DNA of 64,000 bases from Entonaema liquescens (taxonomy: Eukaryota; Ascomycota; Sordariomycetes; Xylariales; Xylariaceae), in assembly GCA_902805475.1 (NCBI GenBank), contig CADCSX010000002.1:2852001-2916000 (forward strand), given 5' to 3'. The position numbers and the translations under genes are program-made. This document shows, in pieces, positions 35,565 to 47,132 of the stretch; the stretch's first letter is position 1, and the number at the start of each line of letters is the position of its first letter. The notes under the pieces are model-generated. The model was given only the letters and a program-made list of their open reading frames with translations, was not told the origin of the DNA and made no database searches.

Positions 35565-37593
35565 TCAAGGCCCCGTCCGTTTCATGAACCCATTGAAAAA
35601 TGCCGTGAGATCGTCGACGTTTTCCAACGAGGAAATCTTAGATATATCTAATCCAACATAAGCACATATGATAAGGCCGAGCAGTTAGAAGCAGTAACTT
35701 ACAGTGGTCTGGCCGTACAATAACTACGGCACCTTTTACCCTATCTATTCCATAGGTTTCGTACACCTGGCCGGAGGGCGAGTTATAGCCATCGTCGTCA
35801 GAGAAGACTTTATTGGTAGCTATGCATACATATTAGTATCGAATTGCTTAGTGTCGACCGCCAAATGCATGCTGCTCGCTTACACTTAATCTTCCATTTG
35901 GTTACAATGGGTGTGAAAACAAGAGGGATTCGGTCCGGCTCAACTTCTATGCGTCCTGATGAAAATAGGAGTATTGGGTTGATAATTGCATCACGGTCGA
36001 CGTCCGGTGGTGTAAAGGCGTCGACAATCTTCTGTAGTCCTGATGAAAACTATATAGCAGTAAGTATTCCCGTTATGAAATCACCATATTGTTAAATAGA
36101 GCGTATACGAACATTCTGTAACCGTGTCAAAGTCCCGGAATCACGCAGATCCCCGGGAAACACTAAAATATGCCACCAGGATTGTGCAGGCAAGAACCGG
36201 ACTAGTTGCATCACGCGGGCATCACTGAAGCGGATTACTGGAACACTTGGGAGTCTCATCCCAACGGTTAAACCAGTAGCCAGGGATGCTTCACTTGTCT
36301 TCGCAGACCCTATTATTGAGTCATTGTAATTGACGGCCTGGCCCGCGGTGTACCGACTGGATAAGAGGAACTTGTCGTGGAACTGCTCGGGGGTAATATT
36401 ATTCTCTCTGCGATATGAAGAGGAGAAGAGCTTGGACCAGGACCGATCGAACTCGATCAGTTCTGCGGCAGTCTTCTGTCGTTCTGAGACGTACGTCTCG
36501 AGTAACTCCGGCGTAGCTTGTCCTCGGATGACCGCCGCTAACTTCCAACCGATATTATAGCCATCTTGTAGACTGACGTTCATCCCCTGTCCAGCTTTGG
36601 GGGAATGAGTGTGACATGCGTCGCCGCCTAGGAAGACGCGGTAGTCTTTGTGGAAATGGTCAGCAAGGCGTTGACCGATAGAGTAGGCTGACCACCATTC
36701 TGTTTCAGCTATCTCCATATCGTAAGGTTGGAGAATTTGCCGGAGCTTTTCGTGAAGAGCTTCCAACGTGACGTCTTTTGCGACAACACCACCTAGCTCT
36801 ATATAGAAGCGAACCATCAAGTCTCCTTCCCGCGGTATGATAATGAGGTTACCCGCTGCTGATTGAATCATAGCCTTCTTGCGGATATCAGGGAAGTTGG
36901 TCCGTGGATAGATGTCCATCACGCCCCAGACGGAGTCGCTTGTATCGCCGATCATTTTAAACCCGAGCGACTTCCGGACGGCGCTGTGAGCTCCATCGCT
37001 ACCCTATGACATATGATAAGCTATATATCATAACAATAATACCTTGGTGTGCAATATAAATAATGTTATCTTACTAGAACATATTTTGCACGGTATTTCC
37101 GTTTGGTCCCGTCTTTCAGAACCTCCACAGTAACACAATACGCATCGGGGTCGCGTGCACTCTCGCTGTCAACCTCTACGCTTAAGACCTCGCAGCCGTA
37201 CTCGACACACGACCTTCCCGCCACGCTCTCCATCTCGTTCGTGAGCAACCCGTTCATCCTAGCCTGGTTCAGGAGAACATGCGGTAGATGGCTTACACCG
37301 GGTAACCTGTCGGGGGTGTAATGCGTGCGCCTAATACCGATGCGACCATCTTCCGGGGCCCAGAATGACAGCTCGGAGCAATGGTAGGCCTCATTGAGGA
37401 GCGTATCGGAAAGACCGAAGCTCTCAAATATCTCGGTCGTCCGGCATTGGACTCCGTCCGCTTGCCCCTTTTTAAGCGGACCGTCACGCTGTTCCAGAAT
37501 CCGGAAACGGATACCGCAGCGGGCGAGCCAGACCCCGGCACACAGACCGGCGGAACCGCCACCGCAGATTAATACGTCTACTTGTTCTTCCAT
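35565..37593 (-). CDS. FAD-dependent phenol 2-monooxygenase-like hydroxylase
   Basis: Predicted 589 aa flavoprotein that would hydroxylate an aromatic ring with NADPH and O2. Five exons by my model: 37075..37593, 36109..37003, 35884..36039, 35703..35819 and 35565..35647. Motifs: GGGSAG at residues 11-16 (FAD ADP loop), GSDGAHSAVRKSLG (DG motif, right after intron 1) and FLGGDACHTHSPKAGQGMN (GD motif). The C-terminal thioredoxin-like dimerisation domain includes KVFSDDDGYNSPSGQVYETYGIDRVKGAVVIVRPDH and ends FFNGFMKRTGP. The last intron is odd: the coding-like bases just before the used acceptor (35648) would encode AYVGLD, and no AG lies where the usual acceptor should be, so about seven conserved residues are lost. 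Substrate unknown; the gene may serve aromatic catabolism or secondary metabolism. Confidence 0.8.
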
Positions 37594-38850
37594 GGTTTAT
37601 ATGTGAATGGATGAGTAATCGAATGAGTCTAGATTAATGTTGATTATATTGCCTACAGGTAAAATACTACGTACATTTTATAGACATTGGGCAAGAGATG
37701 ATATGCTGGCGCGTCAAGGGAGACGATATGCATGAAATGCGGGGGAGGCGTTCGTGAGGGCGCATAGAAGCCTCATTTGCCGCGTCAGGATTATCTTCAG
37801 CCCGTAACTTCACCATATCCGACCCGTTGGATATCCCGTCTCACTGTTTTATTTGTTACACTGCCGACTGGGCTATACGTATCGGGTTCGGGGTTCATCT
37901 GAGATGATGATCTCCTACGTCGGAATTATGTATCGGAGTAATTTGGGGATGTTGCCGAGAATTTGCTCCAAATACCGTTTATCTCCGCGACGGCCGGAAT
38001 TCCGTATTCAATGTCGAGCGCCACTAATCCTCCTGCTCAAACTATCATGATTTGAACCGGGGATGTATAAAGAAAATAAGGTGGGTAGACGCTTTGATGC
38101 TCCGCGAGCAACTTTAACCTAGGCTACGGCAGCCCGAGTCTAAACATATTGGAAATATCCGATATTCCAATGCACCAATAAGCCATCTAGGATGGCAACA
38201 CAAGTTCTATAAATGAATAGGGGGTTAAAATGCGTAAGTACTTGAAGCTACTATGGTAAGTTAATGGGCAAATTGAATAAGAGATTGGTATAAACTATAT
38301 CTTAATTTAATGGAATACTGATTTTAAAGATGTTTGAATAAGCGCATCTGACTACGGTAAATATTTTAATTAGATAGCCGAGAAAATATAGCTAAATGAA
38401 AAGCATCGAAAAATTTCGAGGTGCGAACGAGCCTCTTCACCTTTATTTTAATGTGGACCGGGTCGGAACAGCGGGACCCACTTATACCCCGAAGCCGTAC
38501 GGACCAGTCCCGGCTTGATCGGTTAATGCAGGTACTAGCCTTAATAAGCCCGGCCAACTGGGATATTAGATTAGAATCAGTGGTGAGTCAGGGGCGTTTT
38601 TTTTAGCCTCACCCTCAGTAAGCTGGCGCTGGCGGTGAAGTCTAGAGTAAAAAGACGCAAAGTGGATATCGTTGGTCCCGTGTTATTTTCGTCACCTGAA
38701 CGTCACTTTTACATTGTTTATATTTCAACATATTTTCACCCCATGTAAGTGGTTTCTTATGTGGCAGTCAGCTCGTGGAAGTCATCGAGTCCAAATTTGA
38801 ACTGAAATAATAATTCTCTACTTGACTATCGTGTGTATGGTTGACCCATC
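37594..38850. other. Intergenic region, divergent promoter
   Basis: About 1.26 kb between the phenol monooxygenase and NADH dehydrogenase start codons. 37890-38010 contains several CGG/CCG triplets of the kind bound by Zn2Cys6 regulators, which is weak evidence. 38080-38420 is AT-rich. No coding exon seen. Confidence 0.45.
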
Positions 38851-40415
38851 ATGGCAACGACACCTTCAATGAGCAGTACCGTTAGGGCAAGTCATCGTTT
38901 GCTGACCAGAACCTCAGTTACGTTACCAACCTCTCTTGTGCTTGACCACCAGCTTCAATATGTTCCCCGTGGCTTGCGACGGGCCGGTACGACCACCCAA
39001 AATGGTCGTAAAAAGGAGCGAGTGGTAATTCTAGGTTCTGGATGGGCTGGCTATGGCTTCGCTCGTAGTCTCGACCCGAAGAAATATGAGCGTATCATGA
39101 TTTCCCTCGCTCATACTTCGTATTCACCCCTTTACTCGCAGGTACAGCAGTAGGGACTCTGGAATTCCGCGCTGTCACAGAGCCAGTTAGACGACTCGGT
39201 CTGGATCACTTCCACCAGGGGTGGGCCGACGACATTGACTTTGCGCGCAAAGTCATTCGTGTAGAGGCTAATACGTCAGATGACATTGCCTCAAGGACTC
39301 GGCTAGCGATTAAGCATCGTCCCGATACCGCTGATAAAGGGGCTCTGTTCGACGTCGAGTATGACAAACTAGTCATCGCAGTCGGTTCATACAGTCAGAC
39401 GTTCGGCATCGAGGGCGTACGCGAGCACGCTAATTTCTTACGCGATATCGGCGACGCCAGAAAGATCCGGATGAAAGTCCTGCAGAACTTCGAAAAAGCA
39501 GCACTCCCGATCACGTCTGACGAGGACCGGAAAAAGCTACTCCATTTCGCGATTGTTGGGGGTGGTCCGACTGGTATCGAGTACGCTGCAGAGCTACACG
39601 ACTTAATACGAGACGACTTGTCACGTACGTATCCAGACTTGATGAAGTTTGTCAGCATCACCGTCTACGATGTGGCGCCGAAGGTTCTTCCGATGTTCGA
39701 CAAGAAATTGGCCGACTATGCTATGGACCGGTTTAACCGCGGGGGTATCAAGGTGAAGACGCAGCACCACCTAACACGCGTCCGGCCTGATGAGGATTGC
39801 GAGGGCTGCTTCAAACTGAAGATCAAGGAGTGCGGTGAAAAGGAGATCGGCGCAGGAATTGTGGTATGGAGCACAGGGCTAATGCAGAACCCCCTTGTTC
39901 AAAAGCTAGAGGGTAAGGTCTTTAAAATGCCCGGCTCAGATACCGACATGCAGCTGCAGAAGGATGCGAAGACAGGCGGCATCGTCACAGACGCACACCT
40001 CCGCGTGAATATGATCCCGCATGCTGCAGCGTCAGACTCGGTTCCTACTCAGGGGCAAAAGGCCACGCTATTGCCTGATGTATATGGTGTCGGCGACTGC
40101 ACGGTGATCTCAGAGATGAGTCTACCCGCTACGGCCCAGGTTGCCAGCCAGCAAGCGGGGCATCTCGCGAAGCGACTGAACAAGGGAGACGTTGACCAGA
40201 AACCCTTCAAGTTCCGTAATTTAGGCACGATGACTTATCTCGGCGACTGGACGGCTATTCACCAGAGCAGTGCCGACGAGTTGAAGGGCTGGATGGCCTG
40301 GGTCCTATGGCGTACCGCGTACCTCACCCGAAGTATGAGCATTAGGAACAAGATTACCGTCCCGTTCTACTGGGCTATGTCCTGGATATTCGGGCGGGAT
40401 ATTTCGAGGTTCTAG
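38851..40415 (+). CDS. Type II (alternative) NADH:ubiquinone oxidoreductase, frame broken by one base
   Basis: Predicted ~521 aa mitochondrial inner-membrane flavoprotein that passes electrons from NADH to ubiquinone without pumping protons. The N-terminus (about 50 residues, Arg/Ser/Thr-rich) looks like a mitochondrial presequence. First Rossmann fold: RVVILGSGWAGYGFARSLDP (FAD). Second: LHFAIVGGGPTGIEYAAELHD (NADH). Then VYGVGDCTVI and a C-terminal membrane-anchor region ending FGRDISRF, typical of Ndi1/Nde proteins. Frame +1 runs to TAG at 39151-39153, but the conserved YFVFTPLLAGTAVGTLEFR lies in frame 0. The switch falls at TTTCCCTCGC (39101-39110): a CCCC run instead of CCC would give MISPRSYFVF, the family sequence. 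So one C is apparently missing at 39104-39106. No intron fits. Internal or external facing cannot be decided. Confidence 0.85.
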
Positions 40416-41038
40416 GAAGGCAATGACAGAGATTGCAGGTTGCCCCTCATCACCCCTTTTCATTCTTGCATCGTTTTTATACCTCCCTCATCTCTCCTTG
40501 TAACAATAGTATGGAAGCCTTAGACTGGGATTCGGGACCGGCATAGATCTTATGAGTTGTACGATACAGCATCACGCGTGGACTAGGGACTTAGATTGGA
40601 CCATAGCATGTATTGGGAATAGCAGTGGGTATGCGAAAGTTCAGATTCATTCTATCTGTATCCGTAATGTATCCAAATCCCATTGTAAATGGAGTGGTTA
40701 GAGTTTTAAGAGAGTATAGAATAGACTAGTAGATAAGATCAAGCCCTGTAAGATGAGATTGAATGAACCCTGCGGAAATAATGAGTGTTTTCTCGATGGA
40801 TGCTGTGTATGTTGGAGGGACCGAAAAAGGTTCATCACCCGATTTTAAGAAGCATGGCCTTCGAACCGTGCCTCACCGATATCCTCCACGTATGCACCTA
40901 TGCGAATCAAAAATATCAATCTTCTCGCCTTGATCTTACTCTATGATAAGTCCCTGCCATAACTGTCGTTCTTGCGAGGACGAGCGCTTGATTCTAATTC
41001 TTGGCCGGCGAAGATCATTTGCGGCCTGCCTTAGATTG
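40416..41038. other. Intergenic region
   Basis: Region of 623 bp downstream of the NADH dehydrogenase. Nothing recognisable; likely 3' UTR and spacer. Confidence 0.5.
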
Positions 41039-41731
41039 TTAGTGTGCTAACGTGATATAGAACGGGTTAGTTATTACTGGACGCTTCGACTGCCCTGCCA
41101 CTGGGGTCAAAGTAATGTTTTCTGGCATTGCAATTTTCATAGGAAAGAACTCATCAAGTTCCCCATGCATGATATTTTCGGCATCTTCAGGGTTTCCAAA
41201 GATATTGCGGTTGAGAGTCACAACGTCAACCGTGCCGTCAGCGGTGCCGTTAGGCTTGGTCACATCGAGTCCGTCAAGTACTAAGGCAATACAAGTCAAG
41301 ACTTGCTCTTCCAGTCAAGGTGTTATGAATTTGGAACTACTTACGATGGTACCAGGGAGAAGGACCGGCGGTTCTACTGACTGGTCGCCTATCAGTTAGT
41401 TCATAGTATAGTTATCAGGAACAAGTTATACTATTCACATACAAAGCAAGCACCACAGCATATCAAGAAACTTAATAGAAAACCAACATATGGACACTTT
41501 GCGATGGCTGACATAACAACCTCTAGATGCATCCGCTACTGAAACAAGCCAATAGTCCCGTACAAACTCCGGGCTAAGCTTCCCCTTGACGAAATTGAAC
41601 GCCTTGGTGAAATCGAATTCTGTGAAGTTGAGGACGACATTAGTAACACCAGCTCGAGAGGCAGCCTGGCCAAAGGTCATAGCTTCACTTGAGTGGAACC
41701 AGCCAGGAGGAGACATGACTGAAGACTGCAT
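41039..41731 (-). CDS. Uncertain spliced hypothetical gene or gene remnant
   Basis: Two coding-like blocks on the minus strand: 41731 down to about 41521 (begins MQSSVMSPPGWFHSSEAM, includes ASRAGVTNVVLNFTEFDF) and about 41284 down to 41039 (VLDGLDVTKPNGTADGTVDVV ... ending FYITLAH). A middle exon near 41388 (DQSVEPPVLLP) links them if a weak GTACCA donor is used; the better GTAAGT donor next to it breaks the frame. Another possible exon lies upstream, past a GTAAGT donor at about 41800 (reading LFIFDPFV). I do not recognise the protein. It may be a real accessory gene with imperfect splice prediction or a decaying gene. Evidence is codon-like continuity only. Confidence 0.35.
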
Positions 41732-42085
41732 CGTGCAAATTGCGGAGTTAAGCTCAACGAAGATATGGAAGAAAGGAGAAAATAAGCATCGGGTGACTTA
41801 CGACGAAGGGATCAAATATAAAGAGGTATAAGGACTATTTGAGGAAGACGTGAAAAATAACATGACACATAATACCGATTCTTCACCAAGAGTCTTAATA
41901 TGGACCTATCAAAACAACATCGTTAGATCAGCCGCACGCATCATGTCTACGTCAGCAGGTAGGGTTAGAGATATCTGGCTGAGTGCCGTTGGGTGGAGAG
42001 GCTGTGAATCATCCGAAAGCCTTGTGCTCTTCTTATCCTGATAAGTAGCCAATGGCCCTCATCTAAGTCCTTACTTGAAACTATG

Positions 42086-42123
42086 CGTACCTACTTTCCA
42101 CTACTTTCCACTACTTTCCACTA
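42086..42123. repeat. 10 bp tandem repeat, about 3.5 copies
   Basis: Unit CTACTTTCCA is repeated head to tail. Short microsatellite-like array with no coding context. Confidence 0.75.
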
Positions 42124-42741
42124 ACTATCCAAGGTTATACGCAAACGATTAGGTCAGTACGATTATATCATTAATGCTAGATAGGCCGTAGATGTCGTAG
42201 TTGGTGATCCCTTTCGGTTGATCAGACTTACGATCAAAATCATAAAGAAGGGGAATAGTGGTCTCCAGATCTGCAACTCTGTATAGTACGTAACTGGTAG
42301 CTAGAAGCATCACTTTGGTATCTAATAAATTCACATAATTGGAGATAATATTCATTCCCGTGTTATGATCCTTAAGGGAGTCTCATCACGAACGAGTTGC
42401 GTGACACTGCAACGTAAAAAAGCAAAGTGATCAACTGCAGGATTGGAGATGACAAAACTCGATTATCTAATATATTATCTAATACACTCTGAGAGTAAAT
42501 AGGTACCTAAGAGGATGTTTTGTTAGATAAGCTTAGAAAAACTTATGGGGGTTAAGCATAAGCATCAGCAATGTGTTCGGAGGTCTCGATTAACTTATCC
42601 CCACCAAAATTTGGCTGATATGCAGCTCCATAGTACTTATTGCTGCATCCAATAGGCTTTGATAAATCCGCTTAATTTTTTCGAAAAGCCAAAAGCACCT
42701 CTAAAGGTGATTTTAGGCGCTTTTTGAGTCGCTTATTCCTT

Positions 42742-42895
42742 TTATAGCGCTAAGTCCCCTGTAATTACAGCGTATTTAGTGGCGAAAATATAGCACATTT
42801 AGTGACAAAAATATAGTGCATTTAATGGTTGCCTAAGATCGCATTTTAGTGGATGTATTATCTATAATTATAGCGCATTTACTAGTAATTAAATA
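42742..42895. repeat. Degenerate repeats around TAGCGCATTTAGTG
   Basis: Four to five imperfect copies of a TAGYGCATTTAGTGG-like core followed by AAAATA (cores near 42770, 42792, 42816, 42840 and 42872). Spacing is irregular (about 22-32 bp). It looks like the sub-terminal or internal repeats of an eroded element. Confidence 0.5.
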
Positions 42896-43956
42896 GGTGG
42901 CGACAGCAATGTTGGAAATAGCTTCAGTATCTTAATAAGATAAGCGTAAGCTAATAAGCACAAGACACAAACGTAAAAAGGTTTTTGAACATTAAGGTTG
43001 GCGCTGATTCGTCTAAATTATAGTGGGAATCGCCCCACAAGCAAGACAAAATTCCGCATACTTATATGCTAGGGTGGCACGAGCCATAAGCAAAGCATAA
43101 CTTATCGAACAAAACACCCCCTAAGGCCTGGGGTCATCCGGAACAGTATTCCGTCTTATCTTATCAAGCCGCAGCATATCTCTCAGCTCTATTCTAATCG
43201 ATAAGTTCTATATTATCGGTAAGTTGTGGTTCGTCGGATTCTGTTGGCGGGACGCGATAGCGGCGCAAACTTTCGAAATCTCACAGCATTTGTACTTTAC
43301 GGACCTTTGGGAATACATGAATATTGATGTCGGTCCCAAACAGTTTAGGGATTTACAAGGACAGTGTCATTCATATATATATAAAAAATCCTATTCATGA
43401 ATTCCCAATTCTTACCCAGTATTACGATAAGAACAGTTCCAAGTTTGTCCTTCAATGTTACATAATATTAAATACACTTTGTACATGTAACGTAGATGTA
43501 TGCAAAACGTTTTAGAGGAGGCGCTTAGAAATTACGTAGTCCTGTACCTACCTAACACGCTTAAGGGGATGTGGGGGTAAAGAAAGTAAAAGTTGATATA
43601 CATGTAGGAGATTAGGACGGACCTGCAATTTACAACTTCAAAAAGTCAGCCTTGTAAATTTCTTTTCTTCGGGTAAAAACTCGTCGAAACCAAAACTACT
43701 TGGGAAATCTTAAGAAATATTCTCGGTTCATCAGGTTAAGCCACTGCGCATCAAAGTTATATCTTTTGCGCATTCATCCACCTTTGGTATCGTTATCCAA
43801 AGATCAAAGGGTCCAAAGCAGTCAAGATCCAAAAAAAAAAAACTTGCCCCGCCAAATATTTTCCTACTTCAAGAACCAACCCACTTTACCTTTACACCAT
43901 AATCTCTACAGAGAAACACAAGGCTCTCTGCTTCATTTCAATTCCTCTTCTTGACA

Positions 43957-45431
43957 ATGGCATCACCTGGTCCGGGTGCTGGTGGCGAAGATGTCGACTT
44001 ATATGGTATGTAGCTCACCTACTTTTATTACGGCTTTCGATCCGTAGAGTTTAATTGCTGACTCAACAACTCCAGAGCTTCTCGGTGTCGATAGAGATGC
44101 AAGCCAAAATGACATAAAGAAGGCTTACCGAAAGGTGAGGAATCGCCGTGGCTTTGCCTGCTTCCGCGAAATTGCTGACCAAATTGCTATCTTCTAGCTT
44201 GCGCTCCAGCATCATCCCGACAAAGTTCCCGAAGACCAGCGAGTCGAGTCTGAAGCCAAATTCAAGTCTGTTACGCAAGCCTACGAGATCCTTCGAGATG
44301 AAGAAAAACGCGCCTTATATGACAAGCATGGAATGGCGGCCTTTGACCCCTCAAGAGGAGGAGGCATGGGTGAAGAGGTAGATATCAATGATATCCTTGC
44401 CCAGATGTTTGGCATGGGAATGGGCGGTGGTATGGGAGGCCCCGGAGCAGGACCTCGAAGGCCTAGGCGGGGTCCCGATGAGGAGTCCAAGTACTCCGTC
44501 AGCTTAGAGGATCTCTACAAGGGCAAAACTGTCAAATTCGCTGCCAACAAGAATGTCGTCTGCGGGACCTGCAAAGGGACTGGCGGCAAGGATAAGGTGA
44601 AGCCCCAACAATGCGATCGCTGCAAGGGACACGGTATGGTGGAGGCCTTCCGACAAGTCGGCCCTGGTTTGGTCACTCGCGAATCGGCCGTATGTGATAG
44701 GTGTCAGGGCTCTGGCAACTACTTCAAGGAGAAGGACCGATGTAAGAAGTGCAAAGGCAAGCGGACCGTCCCGGAGACGAAGCCTTTGGAGATCTACATT
44801 CCTCGTGGCTCACGCCAAGGAGAGCGCATCGTGCTAGAAGGTGAAGCCGACCAGCACCCCGACCAGACACCTGGTAACCTCGTCTTTGTTCTCGACGAAG
44901 AACCTCACGAGGTTTTCAACCGAATCGGTAATGATCTTTCTGCCGACCTAGATATCACTGTGGCTGAGGCCCTGTGTGGGTTTTCTCGCGTTGTCGTCCA
45001 ACATCTTGATGGTCGAGGTATCCATATTAACCATCCGCGAGGAAAGGTCCTACACCCGGGACAGGTGCTCAAGGTCGAAGGAGAGGGTATGCCGGTGAAG
45101 CGAGGAGATGCCAAAGGTGATCTATACCTTGTCGTAAAAATTGAGTTCCCTGAGGACGGATGGCTCAAGGATGACTCGGCCTACGAATCCCTTCAGAAGC
45201 TACTACCTGGTCCACCACCAGAGATCAAGGCCGAGGAAGTTGATGAAGTTGCTTACGAAGATGACGCGGATATTGAAGAGGTATGTCCTATCCCTTGCAT
45301 TCCAGATGTGACTAAATGATATACTAACCTTGTATCAGATGGGCGCCAACTCCGGAGACCCGCGATTTGGAGACGGATGGGAGGATGATGATGACGAAGC
45401 CGGCGGACAAGCACAGTGTGCCCAGCAGTAA
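43957..45431 (+). CDS. Type I J-protein (DnaJ/Hsp40, Ydj1/Xdj1-like) with CaaX end
   Basis: Predicted 427 aa Hsp70 co-chaperone. Four exons: 43957..44005, 44076..44134, 44198..45280 and 45339..45431. The J domain starts at residue ~14 (VDLYELLGVDRDAS) with the catalytic HPD at 42-44, encoded just after intron 2. A short Gly/Met-rich segment (FGMGMGGGMGGPGAGP) follows, then four zinc-finger repeats (CGTCKGTG, CDRCKGHG, CDRCQGSG, CKKCKGKR), then the client-binding beta domains (YIPRGSRQGERIVLEGEADQ, EALCGFSRVVVQHLDGRGI). The last exon is acidic and ends CAQQ, a CaaX-type prenylation box as in yeast Ydj1. The short G/F segment and EEVDINDILAQMFG resemble the Xdj1-type fungal paralogue more than Mas5. 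The prenyl motif suggests ER or other membrane association. Confidence 0.9.
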
Positions 45432-46419
45432 TGAATTATGAGATATGAACTTCGATTGGTGAGACTGGAAGCAATCTCGATACAGGTTAGGGTTGGGCCA
45501 AAGCATAGGGATTCCCTCATCGTTTAATTTGGTTGTGTGATCGAATTACGGAGAGGAGCGGAACCAGGATAGATGGCAGCGAGAAAAGTCCTGGCAGGAT
45601 TTTCTCTCATAAGGGGGGTTTAACGGTATATCTCCTCCTACCTTTCTAATAGCGATTCCGACCAGGTGGCGTTTCTTATAATATTTCCCACCTTAGATAT
45701 TCGGTAGCTTGTATAGACCAGACCAGACGTCCTTCGGATGGGAAATTGTTCTTGTGAAAATTAACAAGCCGCAATAGAGGCAGTATAATATTGATAGATG
45801 AGACTGTGGGTTTAAGTGAAGTTGAGTTGAACTTGAGTGAAAGTTCCTGGTTGGAATTAAATTGACCGGATTCTGTACCTAATCTAATGTAGTCTCGTGG
45901 CAGAGTTCAACCTCTAATAATTGAACGGAATTAAGGGAAAAGATACGTAGGTAGGTAACCTCTTTGGCCAAAAATAGGTACTTGATACTTCTTGTACCTG
46001 AGTACATAGGTACATACTCAGATTGGATCCATCTAGATGCAGCTCGGTGGGTGGAAACAGAAAAGCAAGCCACTTGGGGCTGGGAATTGGCAAAGCCCAA
46101 CTAAAACTACTTAACTTAGTGCCCCCACTCAATCTTCGCCAAAGCTGTGGGACTTTTTTCAATTAATCCACACGTGATATTTTCACCAACCCTAACAAAA
46201 ACCCTTAGCGCAAAATTCGGCTGTTGTGCCCATTGGAAACTTTCGGTCCCTCTACACGTAACGTACCTCATTTTTTGCGGTAGAGACAAGCAGCCATCAC
46301 CAAACACCCACCCATCACGACATCGACAGGAAATCAGTCAAGGTAAATATAAAATCTAGGACCGCTACGGCTACACTATTTTGTATGAAAGATAATTTTA
46401 TAGCTAACAATTGTTCAAG
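45432..46419. other. Intergenic region
   Basis: About 990 bp between the J-protein and eL32. Short open frames here have no domain. 46140-46410 is the likely eL32 promoter and leader. Confidence 0.5.
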
Positions 46420-47132
46420 ATGGTTGCCGCTAAGAAGCACGTCCCGATCGTCAAGAAGCGTATGTTCCGACTACTTCCCCGTTACCTCTCCACGATCGAC
46501 GCAATGCGCTCCGGTTATGAATTGAGATTTTGAATTATGAAATAGTGAGGGAGAGATATTGACGGATTTATTTTTTTACAGGAACCAAGACCTTTAACCG
46601 CCACCAGAGCGATCGGTTCAAATGTCTCTCCTCCAGCTGGCGCAAGCCTAAGGGTATTGACAACCGAGTCCGACGACGGTTCCGTGGAAACATGACTATG
46701 CCCTCGGTACGTGCGATTCCGAATTTCGGTATTCATCAAAAAAAAAATATCTTGAAATACGGATTTTTAAATGCGATGATACTGGGTGGAAGAAACATGA
46801 TGCTAACATAAATTATTTTGCGATATAGATCGGTTTCGGTTCCAACAAGAAGACCCGCCACCTTACACCCTCAGGCCACAAGGCCTTCCTCGTCAACAAC
46901 ATCAAGGATGTTGAGTTACTCCTTATGCACAACCGCACCTTCGCCGCAGAGTACGTTCTTCAAAATTTGCATCGAAGGGTGACTTCGACCCGGATACGAC
47001 TAAGGTAACTAACAATACTATAGGATCGCCCACAACGTCTCGTCGAGAAAGCGAGTCGATATTATTGCCCGAGCAAAGCAATTGGGTGTTAAGGTCACCA
47101 ACCCCAAGGCCAAGGTTACCACGGAAATTTAA
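46420..47132 (+). CDS. RPL32: 60S ribosomal protein eL32
   Basis: Predicted 131 aa cytosolic large-subunit protein. Four exons: 46420..46459, 46582..46706, 46829..46950 and 47024..47132. Each intron has a GTATGT or GTACGT donor and a CAG or TAG acceptor. The protein starts MVAAKKHVPIVKKRTKTFNR, has the eL32 core SSWRKPKGIDNRVRRRFRG and MPSIGFGSNKKTRHLTPSG, and ends AKVTTEI. Length and introns agree with fungal RPL32. The first two introns (122 nt each) are longer than most in this window, as is common in ribosomal protein genes. No single exon is long, so only splicing reveals the gene. Very high confidence. Confidence 0.97.

Larger units (their letters stand above)
41732..43956. other. AT-rich intergenic region with repeats
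   Basis: About 2.2 kb without a supported gene, apart from a possible upstream exon near 41800-41850. It contains two repeat clusters described separately (42086 and 42742). The composition and repeat content suggest old transposon debris, but no terminal repeats or transposase frame could be seen. 43650-43950 is the likely promoter and leader of the J-protein gene. Confidence 0.45.

Noticed and set aside
38035..38060. B-box-like GGTTCAAATC on the minus strand suggesting a tRNA
   Set aside because: The T-arm cannot pair and no A-box or acceptor stem fits.
35565..40415. Secondary-metabolite or catabolic cluster around the phenol monooxygenase
   Set aside because: Its neighbours are midasin and a respiratory NADH dehydrogenase; no synthase, transporter or regulator is adjacent.
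46707..46828. Possible box C/D snoRNA in eL32 intron 2 (GCGATGATAC resembles box C)
   Set aside because: No CTGA box D and no terminal stem could be found.
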